Shown here: piece after piece, positions 1-8,232 of the stretch | How the letters are laid out: each line of letters opens with the position of its first letter | How positions within the stretch are numbered: the first letter of the stretch is position 1 | Source of the DNA: an uncultured Actinomycetes bacterium | GTDB lineage: Bacteria; Actinomycetota; Acidimicrobiia; Acidimicrobiales; RAAP-2 | DNA: 64,000 bases | Direction of reading: 5' to 3' | Assembly (NCBI GenBank): GCA_903924205.1 | Contig: CAIYAP010000002.1 | Coordinates: 124,001-188,000 of the forward strand | Position numbers and translations under genes: made by a program | Notes under the pieces: generated by a model | Database searches by the model: none | The model's input: only the letters and a program-made list of their open reading frames with translations | What the model was told of the DNA's origin: nothing

Positions 1-1
1 G

Positions 2-415
2 ACCAACGATTTTCTCTACCGAGTCGTGAACGCCTTTGATGAGCGGGGCTGGGGTCTGTGGTGCGCCGAACTGAAATCCATCTCTCGCTGTATCGGCTTC
101 ATCGGCCTGAACGAGCCCACCTTTGATGCTGCCTTCACCCCCTGCGTGGAAATTGGCTGGCGACTGGCAACGGCCCAGTGGAATCAGGGACTCGCCACCG
201 AAGGGGCGCGAGAAATTCGCCGTTTTGCGCACGAGGACCTCGCCCTCGCGGAGATTGTCTCCATGACCAGCACGGCCAACCTGGCCTCACAGCGAGTCAT
301 GGAGAAGATTGGCCTCATTCGCGATCCGGATGGTGACTTCCGTCACCCCCAGTTGTCGCCCGATGACCCCTTAGCGCCCCACGTTCTTTTCCGAAGCCAC
401 TCGTCAGCCACCTGA
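2..415 (+). CDS. GNAT-family N-acetyltransferase, 5' end outside window
   Basis: C-terminal part of a RimJ/RimL-type acetyltransferase, which moves the acetyl group of acetyl-CoA to an amine of a small molecule or a protein N-terminus. The frame is open from base 2, so the true start lies before the window. Visible features are the strand pair around GFIGL and EIGWRL, the segment QGLATEGAREIRRFA that matches the acetyl-CoA pyrophosphate-binding helix region, and the late ANLASQRVMEKIGL segment typical of this family. The substrate cannot be read from sequence. The next gene, ahcY, starts 113 bases downstream on the same strand after an AT-rich stretch, so the two are probably transcribed separately. 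Confidence 0.85.
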   Translation, partial: TNDFLYRVVNAFDERGWGLWCAELKSISRCIGFIGLNEPTFDAAFTPCVEIGWRLATAQWNQGLATEGAREIRRFAHEDLALAEIVSMTSTANLASQRVMEKIGLIRDPDGDFRHPQLSPDDPLAPHVLFRSHSSAT

Positions 416-528
416 ACCCCCTGCCGTTCGCAACACGTGGCGGGAACCATTACAGTTTCTTCTGGCGACATGAAATCGACAGAGGTCGAACGCCATCGTT
501 CATATACCTATTTATTTAAAGGACACTG

Positions 529-1974
529 ATGACCTCTACCCCTTTTGACTTCAAGGTGGCTGACCTCTCGCTCGCGCCCTTCGGCCGTGCGGAAATCCAG
601 CTGGCGGAACACGAAATGCCTGGCCTCATGGCTATGCGCGCCGAGTTCGGAGCCGCCAAGCCCCTCGCGGGCGCCCGTATCACGGGTTCCTTACACATGA
701 CCATTCAGACGGCCGTATTGATCGAGACTCTCGTGGAACTCGGTGCGGACATTCGCTGGGTCTCCTGCAACATCTTCTCGACGCAAGACCACGCCGCGGC
801 GGCGGTCGTTGTCGGCCCGAACGGCACGGCGGAGAAGCCTGCCGGCGTGCCGGTCTTTGCCTGGAAGGGTGAGACCCTTGACGAGTACTGGTGGTGCACC
901 GAGCAGGCTCTGCGTTGGCCCGGCCACGCGGGCCCGAACATGCTGCTCGACGATGGTGGCGACGCCACGTTGCTGATCCACAAGGGTGTCGAGTTCGAGA
1001 AGGCGGGCTACGTGCCCTCCCCCGAGACGGCCGACTCCGAGGAGTACGCCATCATCCTGCAGCTGCTTGACAAGATGATCAAGGAAGACGGCTCGTTCTT
1101 CACCAACCTCGCACCCCACGTCCTCGGCGTGTCCGAGGAGACCACGACGGGCGTGCACCGCCTCTACGAGATGGAGCGTGCCGGCACCTTGCTGTTCCCC
1201 GCCATCAACGTGAACGACGCCGTGACCAAGTCGAAGTTCGACAACAAGTACGGCTGCCGCCACTCGCTCATTGACGGTCTCAACCGCGCCACTGACGTCC
1301 TGATCGGTGGCAAGGTTGCCATCGTCTGCGGCTACGGCGACGTGGGTAAGGGTTCCGCCGAGTCACTGCGTGGCCAGGGTGCCCGCGTCATCGTGACCGA
1401 GATTGACCCCATCTGCGCCTTGCAGGCGGCCATGGACGGCTACCAGGTCACGACCTTGGAAGACGCTCTGCCATACGCGGACATCATCATCACCGCCACC
1501 GGTAACAAGAACATCGTCACCGTCGAGCACATGCAGGCCATGAAGCCGAACGCCATCTTGGCGAACATCGGCCACTTCGACAACGAGATCGACATGGCGG
1601 GACTCACCGCACTGACGACCGTGCGTCGCGAGACGATCAAGCCGCAGGTGGACAAGTGGACCTTTGCTGACGGCAAGTCGATCATCATCTTGTCGGAAGG
1701 CCGTTTGTTCAACCTTGGCAACGCCACCGGTCACCCCAGCTTCGTGATGAGCAACTCCTTCACGAACCAGACCATGGCCCAGATCGAAATCTTCACTCGC
1801 CACCAGGAGTACGAGAAGAAGGTCTACGTGTTGCCGAAGCACCTCGACGAGAAGGTGGCACGTCTGCACCTCGACGCCCTCGGCGTGAAGCTCACCGAGC
1901 TGTCGAAGGACCAGGCCGAGTACATCGGTGTGGATGTCGCGGGCCCGTACAAGCCCGACACCTACCGCTACTAA
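529..1974 (+). CDS. ahcY: Adenosylhomocysteinase (S-adenosylhomocysteine hydrolase)
   Basis: Cytoplasmic NAD-dependent enzyme that reversibly splits S-adenosylhomocysteine into adenosine and homocysteine, clearing the product of methyltransferases. The 481-residue length fits the longer bacterial/actinobacterial form. Visible marks are the NAD-binding loop GYGDVGKG near residue 264, the GNKNI segment, GHFDNEID, and the diagnostic C-terminus KPDTYRY, whose Lys and Tyr contact NAD of the neighbouring subunit. The ATG follows AAAGGA with normal spacing, and the preceding 40 bases are AT-rich, so a promoter probably lies there. I found no convincing SAH riboswitch core upstream. A perfect GC-rich hairpin with a T-run follows the stop, so the gene is likely a single-gene unit. 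Confidence 0.98.
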   Translation: MTSTPFDFKVADLSLAPFGRAEIQLAEHEMPGLMAMRAEFGAAKPLAGARITGSLHMTIQTAVLIETLVELGADIRWVSCNIFSTQDHAAAAVVVGPNGTAEKPAGVPVFAWKGETLDEYWWCTEQALRWPGHAGPNMLLDDGGDATLLIHKGVEFEKAGYVPSPETADSEEYAIILQLLDKMIKEDGSFFTNLAPHVLGVSEETTTGVHRLYEMERAGTLLFPAINVNDAVTKSKFDNKYGCRHSLIDGLNRATDVLIGGKVAIVCGYGDVGKGSAESLRGQGARVIVTEIDPICALQAAMDGYQVTTLEDALPYADIIITATGNKNIVTVEHMQAMKPNAILANIGHFDNEIDMAGLTALTTVRRETIKPQVDKWTFADGKSIIILSEGRLFNLGNATGHPSFVMSNSFTNQTMAQIEIFTRHQEYEKKVYVLPKHLDEKVARLHLDALGVKLTELSKDQAEYIGVDVAGPYKPDTYRY

Positions 1975-1985
1975 GCCGCATCACT

Positions 1986-2025
1986 CACAATCCCCCCGCC
2001 CTCGGGCGGGGGGATTGTGCTTTTT
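1986..2025 (+). terminator. Rho-independent terminator after ahcY
   Basis: A perfect inverted repeat (arms 1986-2001 and 2004-2019, at least 15 pairs, very GC-rich core) is followed directly by CTTTTT on the plus strand. This is a textbook intrinsic terminator 11 bases past the ahcY stop. On the minus strand the hairpin also sits just beyond the converging deacetylase gene but lacks a clear T-tract, so it is best for the plus direction. Confidence 0.93.
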
Positions 2026-2029
2026 CCGT

Positions 2030-2854
2030 TTAGCGATATCCGACGAAGATGTCGGTGGCCGCCTCGCTGATACCGAGAGGGTTGGTGGCGCGGACGAACC
2101 ATTCACGCACCATTCGCTCCCGAAAGCCGTCACGGCCCATTTTCATCCATCCCGAATTCTCACCAATCTGACTTCGGTGAGCCGCGAGGGCGTCGAACTT
2201 GGTTCCCGAATACTCCGCGATGTCGACGGTCACGGCAATCTCCGACTCCGGGGTCGACAGATCGGGACCGTCCTCGCCGGGCTCCTCGCCACGTTCAATC
2301 GCCTCTTGGCGCCAACGCGCCCGCATCTCATTCATGACCCCGCTAGGGACGGCGTTGAAGTACACCGTGGGCTCGTAATCCAGGTGGGCGAGGGCGGCCA
2401 TGGTGATGCGGTGGGCCTGGATGTGGTCCGGGTGGCCGTAGAAGCCAAAGGCGTTATACGTCATGATGATCTGGGGCCGTTCGGCCCGCAAGATCTCCAC
2501 CAGCGCCAGACACGCCACGTCGGGATTCTGGTTCCAAAAGGCGTTCGGATGCTCGTTATCCGACCAGCCCATCATGCCGGAATCACGAAAACCCAAGCGA
2601 TCGTGACGCGAGATTTTCAAAATCTCCACTGCGCGGTCAAGCTCGCCACGACGCACCTCGGCCACGAGGTCGCCATCATGGTCGTCGTGCTCAGGCTTGA
2701 GGCCGTTGGGGTCATCGCCACACTCGCCATTCGTGCACGTCACCAGAATGGTGCGCACGCCTTGGTCGGCGAGCAGCGGAAAGGTTCCGCCCGTGGACGA
2801 GGCCTCATCGTCGGGGTGCGCGTGCACCGCCAGGAAAGTCAAACCAGTCGTCAT
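2030..2854 (-). CDS. PIG-L (LmbE-like) deacetylase, Mca/MshB type
   Basis: Zinc-dependent amidase or deacetylase of the PIG-L fold, 274 residues. The N-terminal HAHPDDE motif (near residue 11) supplies the metal ligands and catalytic Asp, and YGHPDHI near residue 140 supplies the third His. In actinobacteria this family includes MshB (mycothiol synthesis) and Mca (mycothiol S-conjugate amidase). The C-terminal acidic stretch and the AHRSQIG segment look more like Mca, but substrate cannot be assigned. It is the last gene of a minus-strand run. Its start overlaps the stop of a second PIG-L gene by 4 bases (ATGA), so the two are translationally coupled. No mshA, mshC or mshD is in the window. 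Confidence 0.85.
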   Translation of the reverse strand: MTTGLTFLAVHAHPDDEASSTGGTFPLLADQGVRTILVTCTNGECGDDPNGLKPEHDDHDGDLVAEVRRGELDRAVEILKISRHDRLGFRDSGMMGWSDNEHPNAFWNQNPDVACLALVEILRAERPQIIMTYNAFGFYGHPDHIQAHRITMAALAHLDYEPTVYFNAVPSGVMNEMRARWRQEAIERGEEPGEDGPDLSTPESEIAVTVDIAEYSGTKFDALAAHRSQIGENSGWMKMGRDGFRERMVREWFVRATNPLGISEAATDIFVGYR

Positions 2855-3669
2855 GAAAGTCCTCCTAGGAGATCGGTGGGGTGACCGGCGTCATCGGGAG
2901 ATGACGCCCAGCCCAGTTGGTAGGTCTCAGCCGCAAAGAGCAGATCGAAGAGTTCCTCACCCATGGTGAGCAAGTCAGCGTTATCAATCTGGCTGGCGTG
3001 CGCTGCGATAGCGGCTCGCTTGCGATCGGCAAATGCCGCCGTGTGGGGGCGACAGGTAATGAGATCATCGGGAGTTCCGGCACTGCCATCAGTTATCCAC
3101 GCGGGAAGTTGCACCCCGCGAGCGCGAGCCCGCGGCACGAAGTCGGCGAAACGTGACTGTGCGACGACGGGATACCAGACTCGCTGCACCGCGGTGCTGC
3201 GTGAGGCGGCGGCGAGGGCAACTCGATTCGCCATGATGTGATCCGGGTGGCCGTAAAAACCACCTTCGTCATAGGTCACCACGGCGCGCACCTCGTTCTC
3301 GTCGCACATTGTCGCGAGGCGGTCCGCCAACTCGTCAACGGACTGATTGATGAAGGCATTCGGATGTTCCGCCTGGGGCCACCCCGTCATGCCGCTGTCG
3401 AAGAACTCCCACCGGCGGTGGTCCGAAATCGCGCACCAGTTAGCGGCGCGAGCGAGCTCGACCGCACGAACTCGCGCCGTCTCGGCGTCGTCATGGCCGT
3501 CGGCATTCCCCGCGCGACCCGACTGGTCAAAGCCCCAGCGACCGTCAGTGCAAGTAATCAAGATCGACGAGACGCGGCTCTGGGCCAACAGATTGCTCAC
3601 TCCGGCCGTGAACAGCGACTCGTCATCGGGGTGCGCGTGGAAAAAGAGAACGGTGGGCGCGCCCGGCAT
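2851..3669 (-). CDS. PIG-L (LmbE-like) deacetylase, second copy of a tandem pair
   Basis: A 272-residue PIG-L family protein with HAHPDDE near residue 11, a DSGMTGW segment near residue 93 and YGHPDHI near residue 138, all of which align with the adjacent downstream gene. The pair is therefore an old tandem duplication: overall they are clearly divergent, but the metal site is intact in both. Expected chemistry is zinc-dependent removal of an acetyl or acyl group from an amino-sugar conjugate such as a mycothiol precursor; the substrate is unknown. It begins 10 bases after the NRAMP-like transporter gene, so it is probably on the same transcript. The gene resembles MshB slightly more than Mca at its N-terminus, a weak inference. 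Confidence 0.83.
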   Translation of the reverse strand: MPGAPTVLFFHAHPDDESLFTAGVSNLLAQSRVSSILITCTDGRWGFDQSGRAGNADGHDDAETARVRAVELARAANWCAISDHRRWEFFDSGMTGWPQAEHPNAFINQSVDELADRLATMCDENEVRAVVTYDEGGFYGHPDHIMANRVALAAASRSTAVQRVWYPVVAQSRFADFVPRARARGVQLPAWITDGSAGTPDDLITCRPHTAAFADRKRAAIAAHASQIDNADLLTMGEELFDLLFAAETYQLGWASSPDDAGHPTDLLGGLS

Positions 3670-3679
3670 GAGGGTCAGA

Positions 3680-5248
3680 CTACGAGGTTGCCATCTGGAC
3701 GATACGTACGACGAGCAAGATGCCGGCCACCACCAGATAGGCGAGGTTTGCTCGCAGCAAGAAGCGTCGAGCGCGCGTTGACACCGGCGGTGACATCAGG
3801 GCCAGTCGCGAGGTGCGATATTCCAACTTGTCGTCCTCGTAGACCGGCCGCGGTGCCATCCGGCGCATTCCGATGGGCATGCCAATGAGCAGACCCACGG
3901 CCGTAATGCCCGCCAGCCATTCGAGCAGCGCCAAAACATTGATGCTCGAAAACAAAGTGGAGAGCATCATCACGACGGAGAGGTCGGTCAAAATGGCCAC
4001 GATGATGATGGCCACGATGTTGAGTCGACGCGAATTCACCCACGGACCGAGCGTGGCGGTGTCATTCGCCAACAGCAACACCATGATGGTGGTGAAGGGC
4101 AACATCAGGCCGCAGAGAGCCTGCACCGCCAGGGTGATGAGACCCAGCGGCGCACCGGGTAGCAAGGTGATGATGCCCGCCACGACGAGTAATCCCGCGA
4201 AAGCCCCGTAGAAACCCTTGGCCTCGCGCAGCGGCACATTGAGCCCCTGATTAAAACGTGGTGAGAGGTCACCGAGGGCGTAACTCGACGCGAGAGTCAC
4301 GGTCGCCGCCCCCACAATCGACGAGTTCAGCAAAATGAGGGCAAAGACTGTTCCCGTGCCGTGACCCACATAATGGCCTAAATCGCGCGCCACTCCCAGG
4401 GCGGACGAGAAGGAGTTGGTGCTGCCGTGTGGTGCCAGTGCCGCACAGGCCGCAATCAGGATTGACGCGACAATGACCACGATGAAGGAACCCACAATGG
4501 TGTCAACTCGCTCGTAATTGATCCACCGCGGGGTAATTCGCTTGTCGACGATATTGCTCTCCTGAAAGAAGAGCTGCCAGGGAGCCACCGTGGTGCCGAT
4601 GATGGAGATGATGAGCAGGACACCAGCCGAGCTGGTGCCGCCACGAATACCGGGAATCGCGAGATGATGAAACACCTGCGCGCTGCGAATGTGCGTGTGA
4701 ATGACCAGGGGAATCACTAAAGCGTTCGCGGCCACGAACAGCATCATGAATCGCTCCCAGCGACGGAAAGATCCACTGGCCGTCACCAGAAAGAGGGCCG
4801 CAATGGCCACGGGGACGGAAATGAAGGGACTGACACCGAAGTAGTCCATGGAGAGGGAAATTCCAATGAACTCCGTCACGATGATGAGTGAGTTGAGCAA
4901 CAAGATGGAGCCCACAGAGAGGTAGCTCCACCTCTTGCCAATTCGTTCACGGATGAGGCGGCCATGGCCGACGCCCGTCACTGCGCCGAGGCGCACCACC
5001 ATTTCCTGGTTAACCACCAACACGGGAATGAGAAGGGGCAAGGTCCACAGCAGGCTGTAACCGAAGTTTTGCCCGGCTTGGGCGTAGGTGGAGACGCCAC
5101 CCGCGTCGTTATCGCCCACCATCACAATGAGGCCGGGGCCGATGATGGCAAGGAGGGTCAAGATGCGCGCACGAATCCCCTTTCGCGTAGGAGTGTCGTG
5201 GCTGATGGTGCCGAATGCACCGGTGATCTGGTCATTGTCGTGGGCCAC
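3680..5248 (-). CDS. NRAMP-family divalent metal transporter with altered ion site, NRMT-like (possible Mg2+ carrier)
   Basis: Integral membrane protein of 522 residues with about eleven to twelve hydrophobic helices and the NRAMP fold signature GPG at residues 37-39. In Mn/Fe carriers helix 1 carries D-P-G-N and helix 6 carries M-P-H. Here helix 1 reads D48-A-G-G51 and helix 6 reads A222-P-W224, so the metal-binding Asn and Met are both lost while the Asp stays. Such replacements are described for NRAMP-related magnesium transporters. The gene follows a PRC/MgtE-N/CBS protein, a domain set tied to magnesium sensing, which supports Mg2+ as substrate (inference). I chose the GTG at 5248 because AGGAG sits just before it; a TTG seven codons earlier has no such site. 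Confidence 0.85.
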   Translation of the reverse strand: MAHDNDQITGAFGTISHDTPTRKGIRARILTLLAIIGPGLIVMVGDNDAGGVSTYAQAGQNFGYSLLWTLPLLIPVLVVNQEMVVRLGAVTGVGHGRLIRERIGKRWSYLSVGSILLLNSLIIVTEFIGISLSMDYFGVSPFISVPVAIAALFLVTASGSFRRWERFMMLFVAANALVIPLVIHTHIRSAQVFHHLAIPGIRGGTSSAGVLLIISIIGTTVAPWQLFFQESNIVDKRITPRWINYERVDTIVGSFIVVIVASILIAACAALAPHGSTNSFSSALGVARDLGHYVGHGTGTVFALILLNSSIVGAATVTLASSYALGDLSPRFNQGLNVPLREAKGFYGAFAGLLVVAGIITLLPGAPLGLITLAVQALCGLMLPFTTIMVLLLANDTATLGPWVNSRRLNIVAIIIVAILTDLSVVMMLSTLFSSINVLALLEWLAGITAVGLLIGMPIGMRRMAPRPVYEDDKLEYRTSRLALMSPPVSTRARRFLLRANLAYLVVAGILLVVRIVQMATS

Positions 5249-5276
5249 GGTTCTCCTTTCGTGCGTCAAGGGGTGA

Positions 5277-5316
5277 ACACGACGCGGTGGGACCGTGGGG
5301 TTAGGACACGTCGTGT
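5277..5316 (-). repeat. 8-bp inverted repeat in the leader of the NRAMP-like gene
   Basis: Perfect arms ACACGACG (5277-5284) and CGTCGTGT (5309-5316) flank 24 bases inside the 143-base spacer before the transporter start. They could form a stem in the mRNA or mark a protein operator. The spacer is unusually long for this compact operon. I do not recognise a known metal-sensing riboswitch here. Confidence 0.4.
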
Positions 5317-5391
5317 GGGGTCAATACGGAGGGGGTACTCGGGGGTTTCAGATAGCCCTCCCCTCAACGAGGCGCTCGAGGTAAGAGACGG

Positions 5392-6651
5392 TCATTCGCC
5401 CTCTACCTCCGTCATGCCGTAATCGCGACGCCAACCCTGAGGCAACATTTCCTCCAGGAGGTCATCCACGGTGACGACGCCAACCATCTGATTCGTCTTT
5501 TTGTCCACCACCGGCACCACGGTGAGGTTGAAGTCACTCATCTTGCCGGCGACGCGGTGCACGTCCCAGGTGGGTCGCACGAACTGCAAATTGGTTCGAG
5601 CCAGCGACAGGGCCAAGTCGGTGCCGTGAGCGCGAACCAGAGCGGCGAGGGGGGCAGCCCCCAGGGGATTCCCTTCATCGCCGAGGATGAAAACGACGTT
5701 GAGGGTTTCCACTGGTGCCGAGGACTCACGAACGGCGTCGAGGGCGTCTTCGACGGTCGACGTCACGTGAACCTGAACGAAGTCCGGTGACATCAAGCCA
5801 CCCGCCGTGTCCGGGTTGTATTCCAGCAACTGGCGAATCTTGGTCTGCTGGGGCTGAGCAATCTTCTCGAGAATGGACAGACGGCGCTCTTGGTCGATTT
5901 CATTAATGAGATCGGCAGCGTTGTCGGTCGCCATGCGACTCATCATGCGGGCCGCTTCGGTGTCGGTGCGAGCCTCGAGGAACTCCAACTGGTGCTCGGT
6001 GTCCAGCTCTTCGAAAACGTCGGCTTCGAGTTCGCGGTCATGTCCCACCGCTTCGATGATTTCGACACCCTCTTCATGGCTCGCGCTCTCGACAAGGTCG
6101 GCGATTTGCGCGGGGTGGAGTCGTGACAACTTGCGGTAGGGAATGCGAAGGCGCGCCGACGGCACGTGTGACACGAAAGGTTCAATCGAGGCAAAGTCGA
6201 TCACCGAGCCGGTGGAAATACCGAGGCCGATGCGTGATAACAGTCGACGCAGCATCGGTCGGCGACTCGGGTCGATAGCGACCACTTCCCACTTGTCGCC
6301 GACGAGCGCCAATTCAATCTCATTGCCGCGAACCAGACGGCCGTGGACCAAGTTGATGACGTGGCGATTGAGGAGATCCGCCGCTAACAACACCTCACCG
6401 GGTCGACGCTCGAAGCGACGCAGATCGACTCGATTTCCCTCGAAGCGAACATCACCCTTTTCGAGACCACCGATTTTGCGGATGGGGATAAAAAGGTCGC
6501 GACCTTCCACCCGCACGACGGCGCCCACCACGGGCGGGTGCGAATCGTCACCGAGGCGCGCCACCAAGTCCTGCACCCGACCGATACGGTCGCCGGCCTG
6601 GTCGACAATCGCCCGTCGGATGACGCTGGAGAGGTGGAACATGGTGCTCAT
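5392..6651 (-). CDS. PRC-barrel / MgtE N-terminal domain / CBS-pair protein, no membrane part
   Basis: A 419-residue soluble protein. Residues about 10-95 form a PRC-barrel-like beta domain (SSVIRRAIVDQAGDRIGRVQD). Residues about 150-265 match the superhelical MgtE N-domain (HPAQIADLVE, then the repeated DEL-like turns). Residues about 275-400 form a CBS pair (YNPDTAGGLMSPDFV is the classic MgtE junction; VVPVVDKKTNQMVGVVTVDDLLEEM closes the second CBS). In MgtE channels these parts sense cytosolic Mg2+ and gate the pore, but here the C-terminal membrane domain is absent. The next gene down is an NRAMP-like transporter, so this protein probably serves as its separate regulatory module (inference). 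A second ATG three codons in is an alternative start. Confidence 0.88.
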   Translation of the reverse strand: MSTMFHLSSVIRRAIVDQAGDRIGRVQDLVARLGDDSHPPVVGAVVRVEGRDLFIPIRKIGGLEKGDVRFEGNRVDLRRFERRPGEVLLAADLLNRHVINLVHGRLVRGNEIELALVGDKWEVVAIDPSRRPMLRRLLSRIGLGISTGSVIDFASIEPFVSHVPSARLRIPYRKLSRLHPAQIADLVESASHEEGVEIIEAVGHDRELEADVFEELDTEHQLEFLEARTDTEAARMMSRMATDNAADLINEIDQERRLSILEKIAQPQQTKIRQLLEYNPDTAGGLMSPDFVQVHVTSTVEDALDAVRESSAPVETLNVVFILGDEGNPLGAAPLAALVRAHGTDLALSLARTNLQFVRPTWDVHRVAGKMSDFNLTVVPVVDKKTNQMVGVVTVDDLLEEMLPQGWRRDYGMTEVEGE

Positions 6652-6727
6652 AACAACGTTCAGGCTACCCCACGACGTCCGACGAACGCCCTGACCGGAG
6701 ATAGTTCACGGGTTGTTCACTCAGCGA

Positions 6728-7741
6728 TTACGTCGTCTGGGTGATGATGTCGCAGGCGCGGTCAACGTCGTCATCGCTGATACCTAGGTGGGTCACCAAT
6801 CGAGCGCGCCGAGGAGCCACCGTCCCGCCGTAGAGGCCAGCACTTTCCCACCGCGCAATGATCTCGCGAGCGTGTTCGTGAGTGAATGCCACGATGTTGG
6901 TTCGACACGATGCGGGGTCGTAATTCGATTCGGGGAAACGAGCTGCCACGGCCTCGGCGAGGCGACGTGCTCGGGCATGGTCATCCGCTAAGCGCTCCAC
7001 GTTCTGCGTGAGCGCGATGAGACCCGGGGCCGCAATAACACCCACTTGACGCATCGTGCCGCCGAGGCGCTTGCGCTCAATGCGACCGGTGGCGATGAGG
7101 TCCGCCGGACCGGCGAGCAACGATCCAATAGGGGCGCCCAGCCCCTTGGACAAGCACGCCATCACGGTGGTAACGGGGGCGCACACCGACGCGGGGTCAA
7201 GACCCGTTGCCACTGTCGCGTTGAACAAGCGAGCACCATCTAGGTGAACGGGACGACCCTGAGCGGCGTCGACCACGGCGTGGATTTCTGCCAGCGACCA
7301 CGGCGTGCCGCCGGAGGGCATGTGCGAATTTTCGATAGACACGAGCGACACGTGAGGCTGATGGTCCAACTCGGCATCGATGATGTCGGCAATACCCGCG
7401 GGATCAAGCACTCCCCCGCGATCATCGACCGTGGCGAATTGCACCGAGCTGTTTCGTGCGGACGCGCCGTATTCGAAGGAGACCACGTGCTGCTGAGCTC
7501 CCGCCACGATGAGGTCGCCGGGTCGAGTCAGAACGCGTACCGCAATTTGGTTGGCCATCACTCCCGAGGGAACGAAGAGGGCCGCTTCCTTGCCGACGAT
7601 ACGGGCGAACGTCTCTTCAAGTTCGTTCAGCGTGGGGTCATCGCCAAACCCGTCGTCGCCCACGAGCGCGTTGGCCATGGCCGTGCGCATCGCCGCGGAG
7701 GGCTGGGTAACAGTGTCGGAGCGAAGATCGATAAACGTCAT
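6728..7741 (-). CDS. Low-specificity L-threonine aldolase
   Basis: PLP-dependent fold-type I enzyme of 337 residues that splits L-threonine or L-allo-threonine into glycine and acetaldehyde. Visible features are the N-terminal [11 protein letters not shown] motif, [25 protein letters not shown] that holds the PLP pyridine-binding Asp, and [13 protein letters not shown] that holds the Schiff-base Lys. I chose the ATG at 7741 because family members begin right before the DLRSDT motif; an in-frame ATG at 7765 would leave only 11 bases to the divergent thioesterase gene. Together with glyA elsewhere in the window it offers a route between threonine, glycine and one-carbon units. Confidence 0.92.
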   Translation of the reverse strand: MTFIDLRSDTVTQPSAAMRTAMANALVGDDGFGDDPTLNELEETFARIVGKEAALFVPSGVMANQIAVRVLTRPGDLIVAGAQQHVVSFEYGASARNSSVQFATVDDRGGVLDPAGIADIIDAELDHQPHVSLVSIENSHMPSGGTPWSLAEIHAVVDAAQGRPVHLDGARLFNATVATGLDPASVCAPVTTVMACLSKGLGAPIGSLLAGPADLIATGRIERKRLGGTMRQVGVIAAPGLIALTQNVERLADDHARARRLAEAVAARFPESNYDPASCRTNIVAFTHEHAREIIARWESAGLYGGTVAPRRARLVTHLGISDDDVDRACDIITQTT

Positions 7742-7764
7742 GGCCGAAGGGTACCGGTCGGCCA

Positions 7765-7770
7765 TAACCT
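7765..7770 (+). promoter_or_regulatory. -10 hexamer TAACCT, leaderless start of thioesterase gene
   Basis: TAACCT ends 6 bases before the ATG at 7777, and no Shine-Dalgarno sequence is present. This is the spacing expected when transcription starts on the start codon itself. The same arrangement recurs at many genes in the window. Confidence 0.6.
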
Positions 7771-7776
7771 AAGAAC

Positions 7777-8193
7777 ATGAGCGACAACCTCCACATCTTC
7801 CCCCAAAACGCCGGCGTCCACGAGGCCCTCGGCATCACCGTCGTCAGCGCCAGTAAAGACAAGGTCGTCGTCCAGGTTCCGGTCGGCGAAAAAGTCCACC
7901 AGCCCTACGGAATTTTGCATGGTGGCGTGTCGGTGGTTCTGGCCGAATCAGCGGCCTCCATGGGCGCGGCGATTGCCGCCGGCCCCGAATTCCTCGCGAT
8001 GGGGATTGAAATCAACGCGTCGCACCTGCGTTCAATGTCATCGGGCATTCTGACCGCGACGGCGGTCCCGATCCGCGTGGGCCGCACCTTGCAGGTATGG
8101 AATATCGACCTCACCGATGAGGCGGGACGCCTCGTATGCGTGTCGCGATGCTCGGTGGCAATCCGACCGGTTCCCGGTTCTCAGCCTGAGTAG
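7777..8193 (+). CDS. PaaI-family hotdog acyl-CoA thioesterase
   Basis: A 138-residue single hotdog-fold protein. The segment QPYGILHGGVSVVLAESAAS near residues 46-65 is the PaaI/MenI-type active-site loop and long helix, with the catalytic acidic residue (Glu in LAES). Relatives hydrolyse aromatic acyl-CoA esters such as phenylacetyl-CoA or 1,4-dihydroxy-2-naphthoyl-CoA (menaquinone synthesis), in the cytoplasm as tetramers. No menaquinone or phenylacetate genes lie nearby, so the substrate is open. The gene looks leaderless. Its TAG stop (8191-8193) forms the first half of the -10 element of the next gene, so the two units abut. Confidence 0.85.
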   Translation: MSDNLHIFPQNAGVHEALGITVVSASKDKVVVQVPVGEKVHQPYGILHGGVSVVLAESAASMGAAIAAGPEFLAMGIEINASHLRSMSSGILTATAVPIRVGRTLQVWNIDLTDEAGRLVCVSRCSVAIRPVPGSQPE

Positions 8194-8196
8194 AAT
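8191..8196 (+). promoter_or_regulatory. -10 hexamer TAGAAT before the fabH unit
   Basis: TAGAAT overlaps the stop codon of the thioesterase gene and ends 6 bases before an ATG at 8203. The identical hexamer with identical spacing precedes glpX at 17581-17586. This predicts a transcript starting at the A of 8203. Confidence 0.6.
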
Positions 8197-8202
8197 TGCT
8201 AC

Positions 8203-8232
8203 ATGCTGAGCGACCGAACGACACGGCCGTGA
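8203..8232 (+). CDS. Nine-codon leaderless upstream ORF coupled to fabH
   Basis: An ATG exactly 6 bases after TAGAAT opens a 9-codon frame (MLSDRTTRP) ending in TGA at 8230-8232. That stop overlaps the GTG start of fabH (GTGA). fabH itself has no visible ribosome-binding site, so a ribosome loading on the leaderless ATG could terminate and restart on fabH. This is inference from spacing; the peptide resembles no family. The alternative is that fabH starts at TTG 8196, which would lie inside the promoter. Confidence 0.45.
   Translation: MLSDRTTRP

Noticed and set aside
416-528. Possible SAH riboswitch before ahcY
   Set aside because: No match to the conserved core could be found; only an AT-rich promoter-like stretch is visible.
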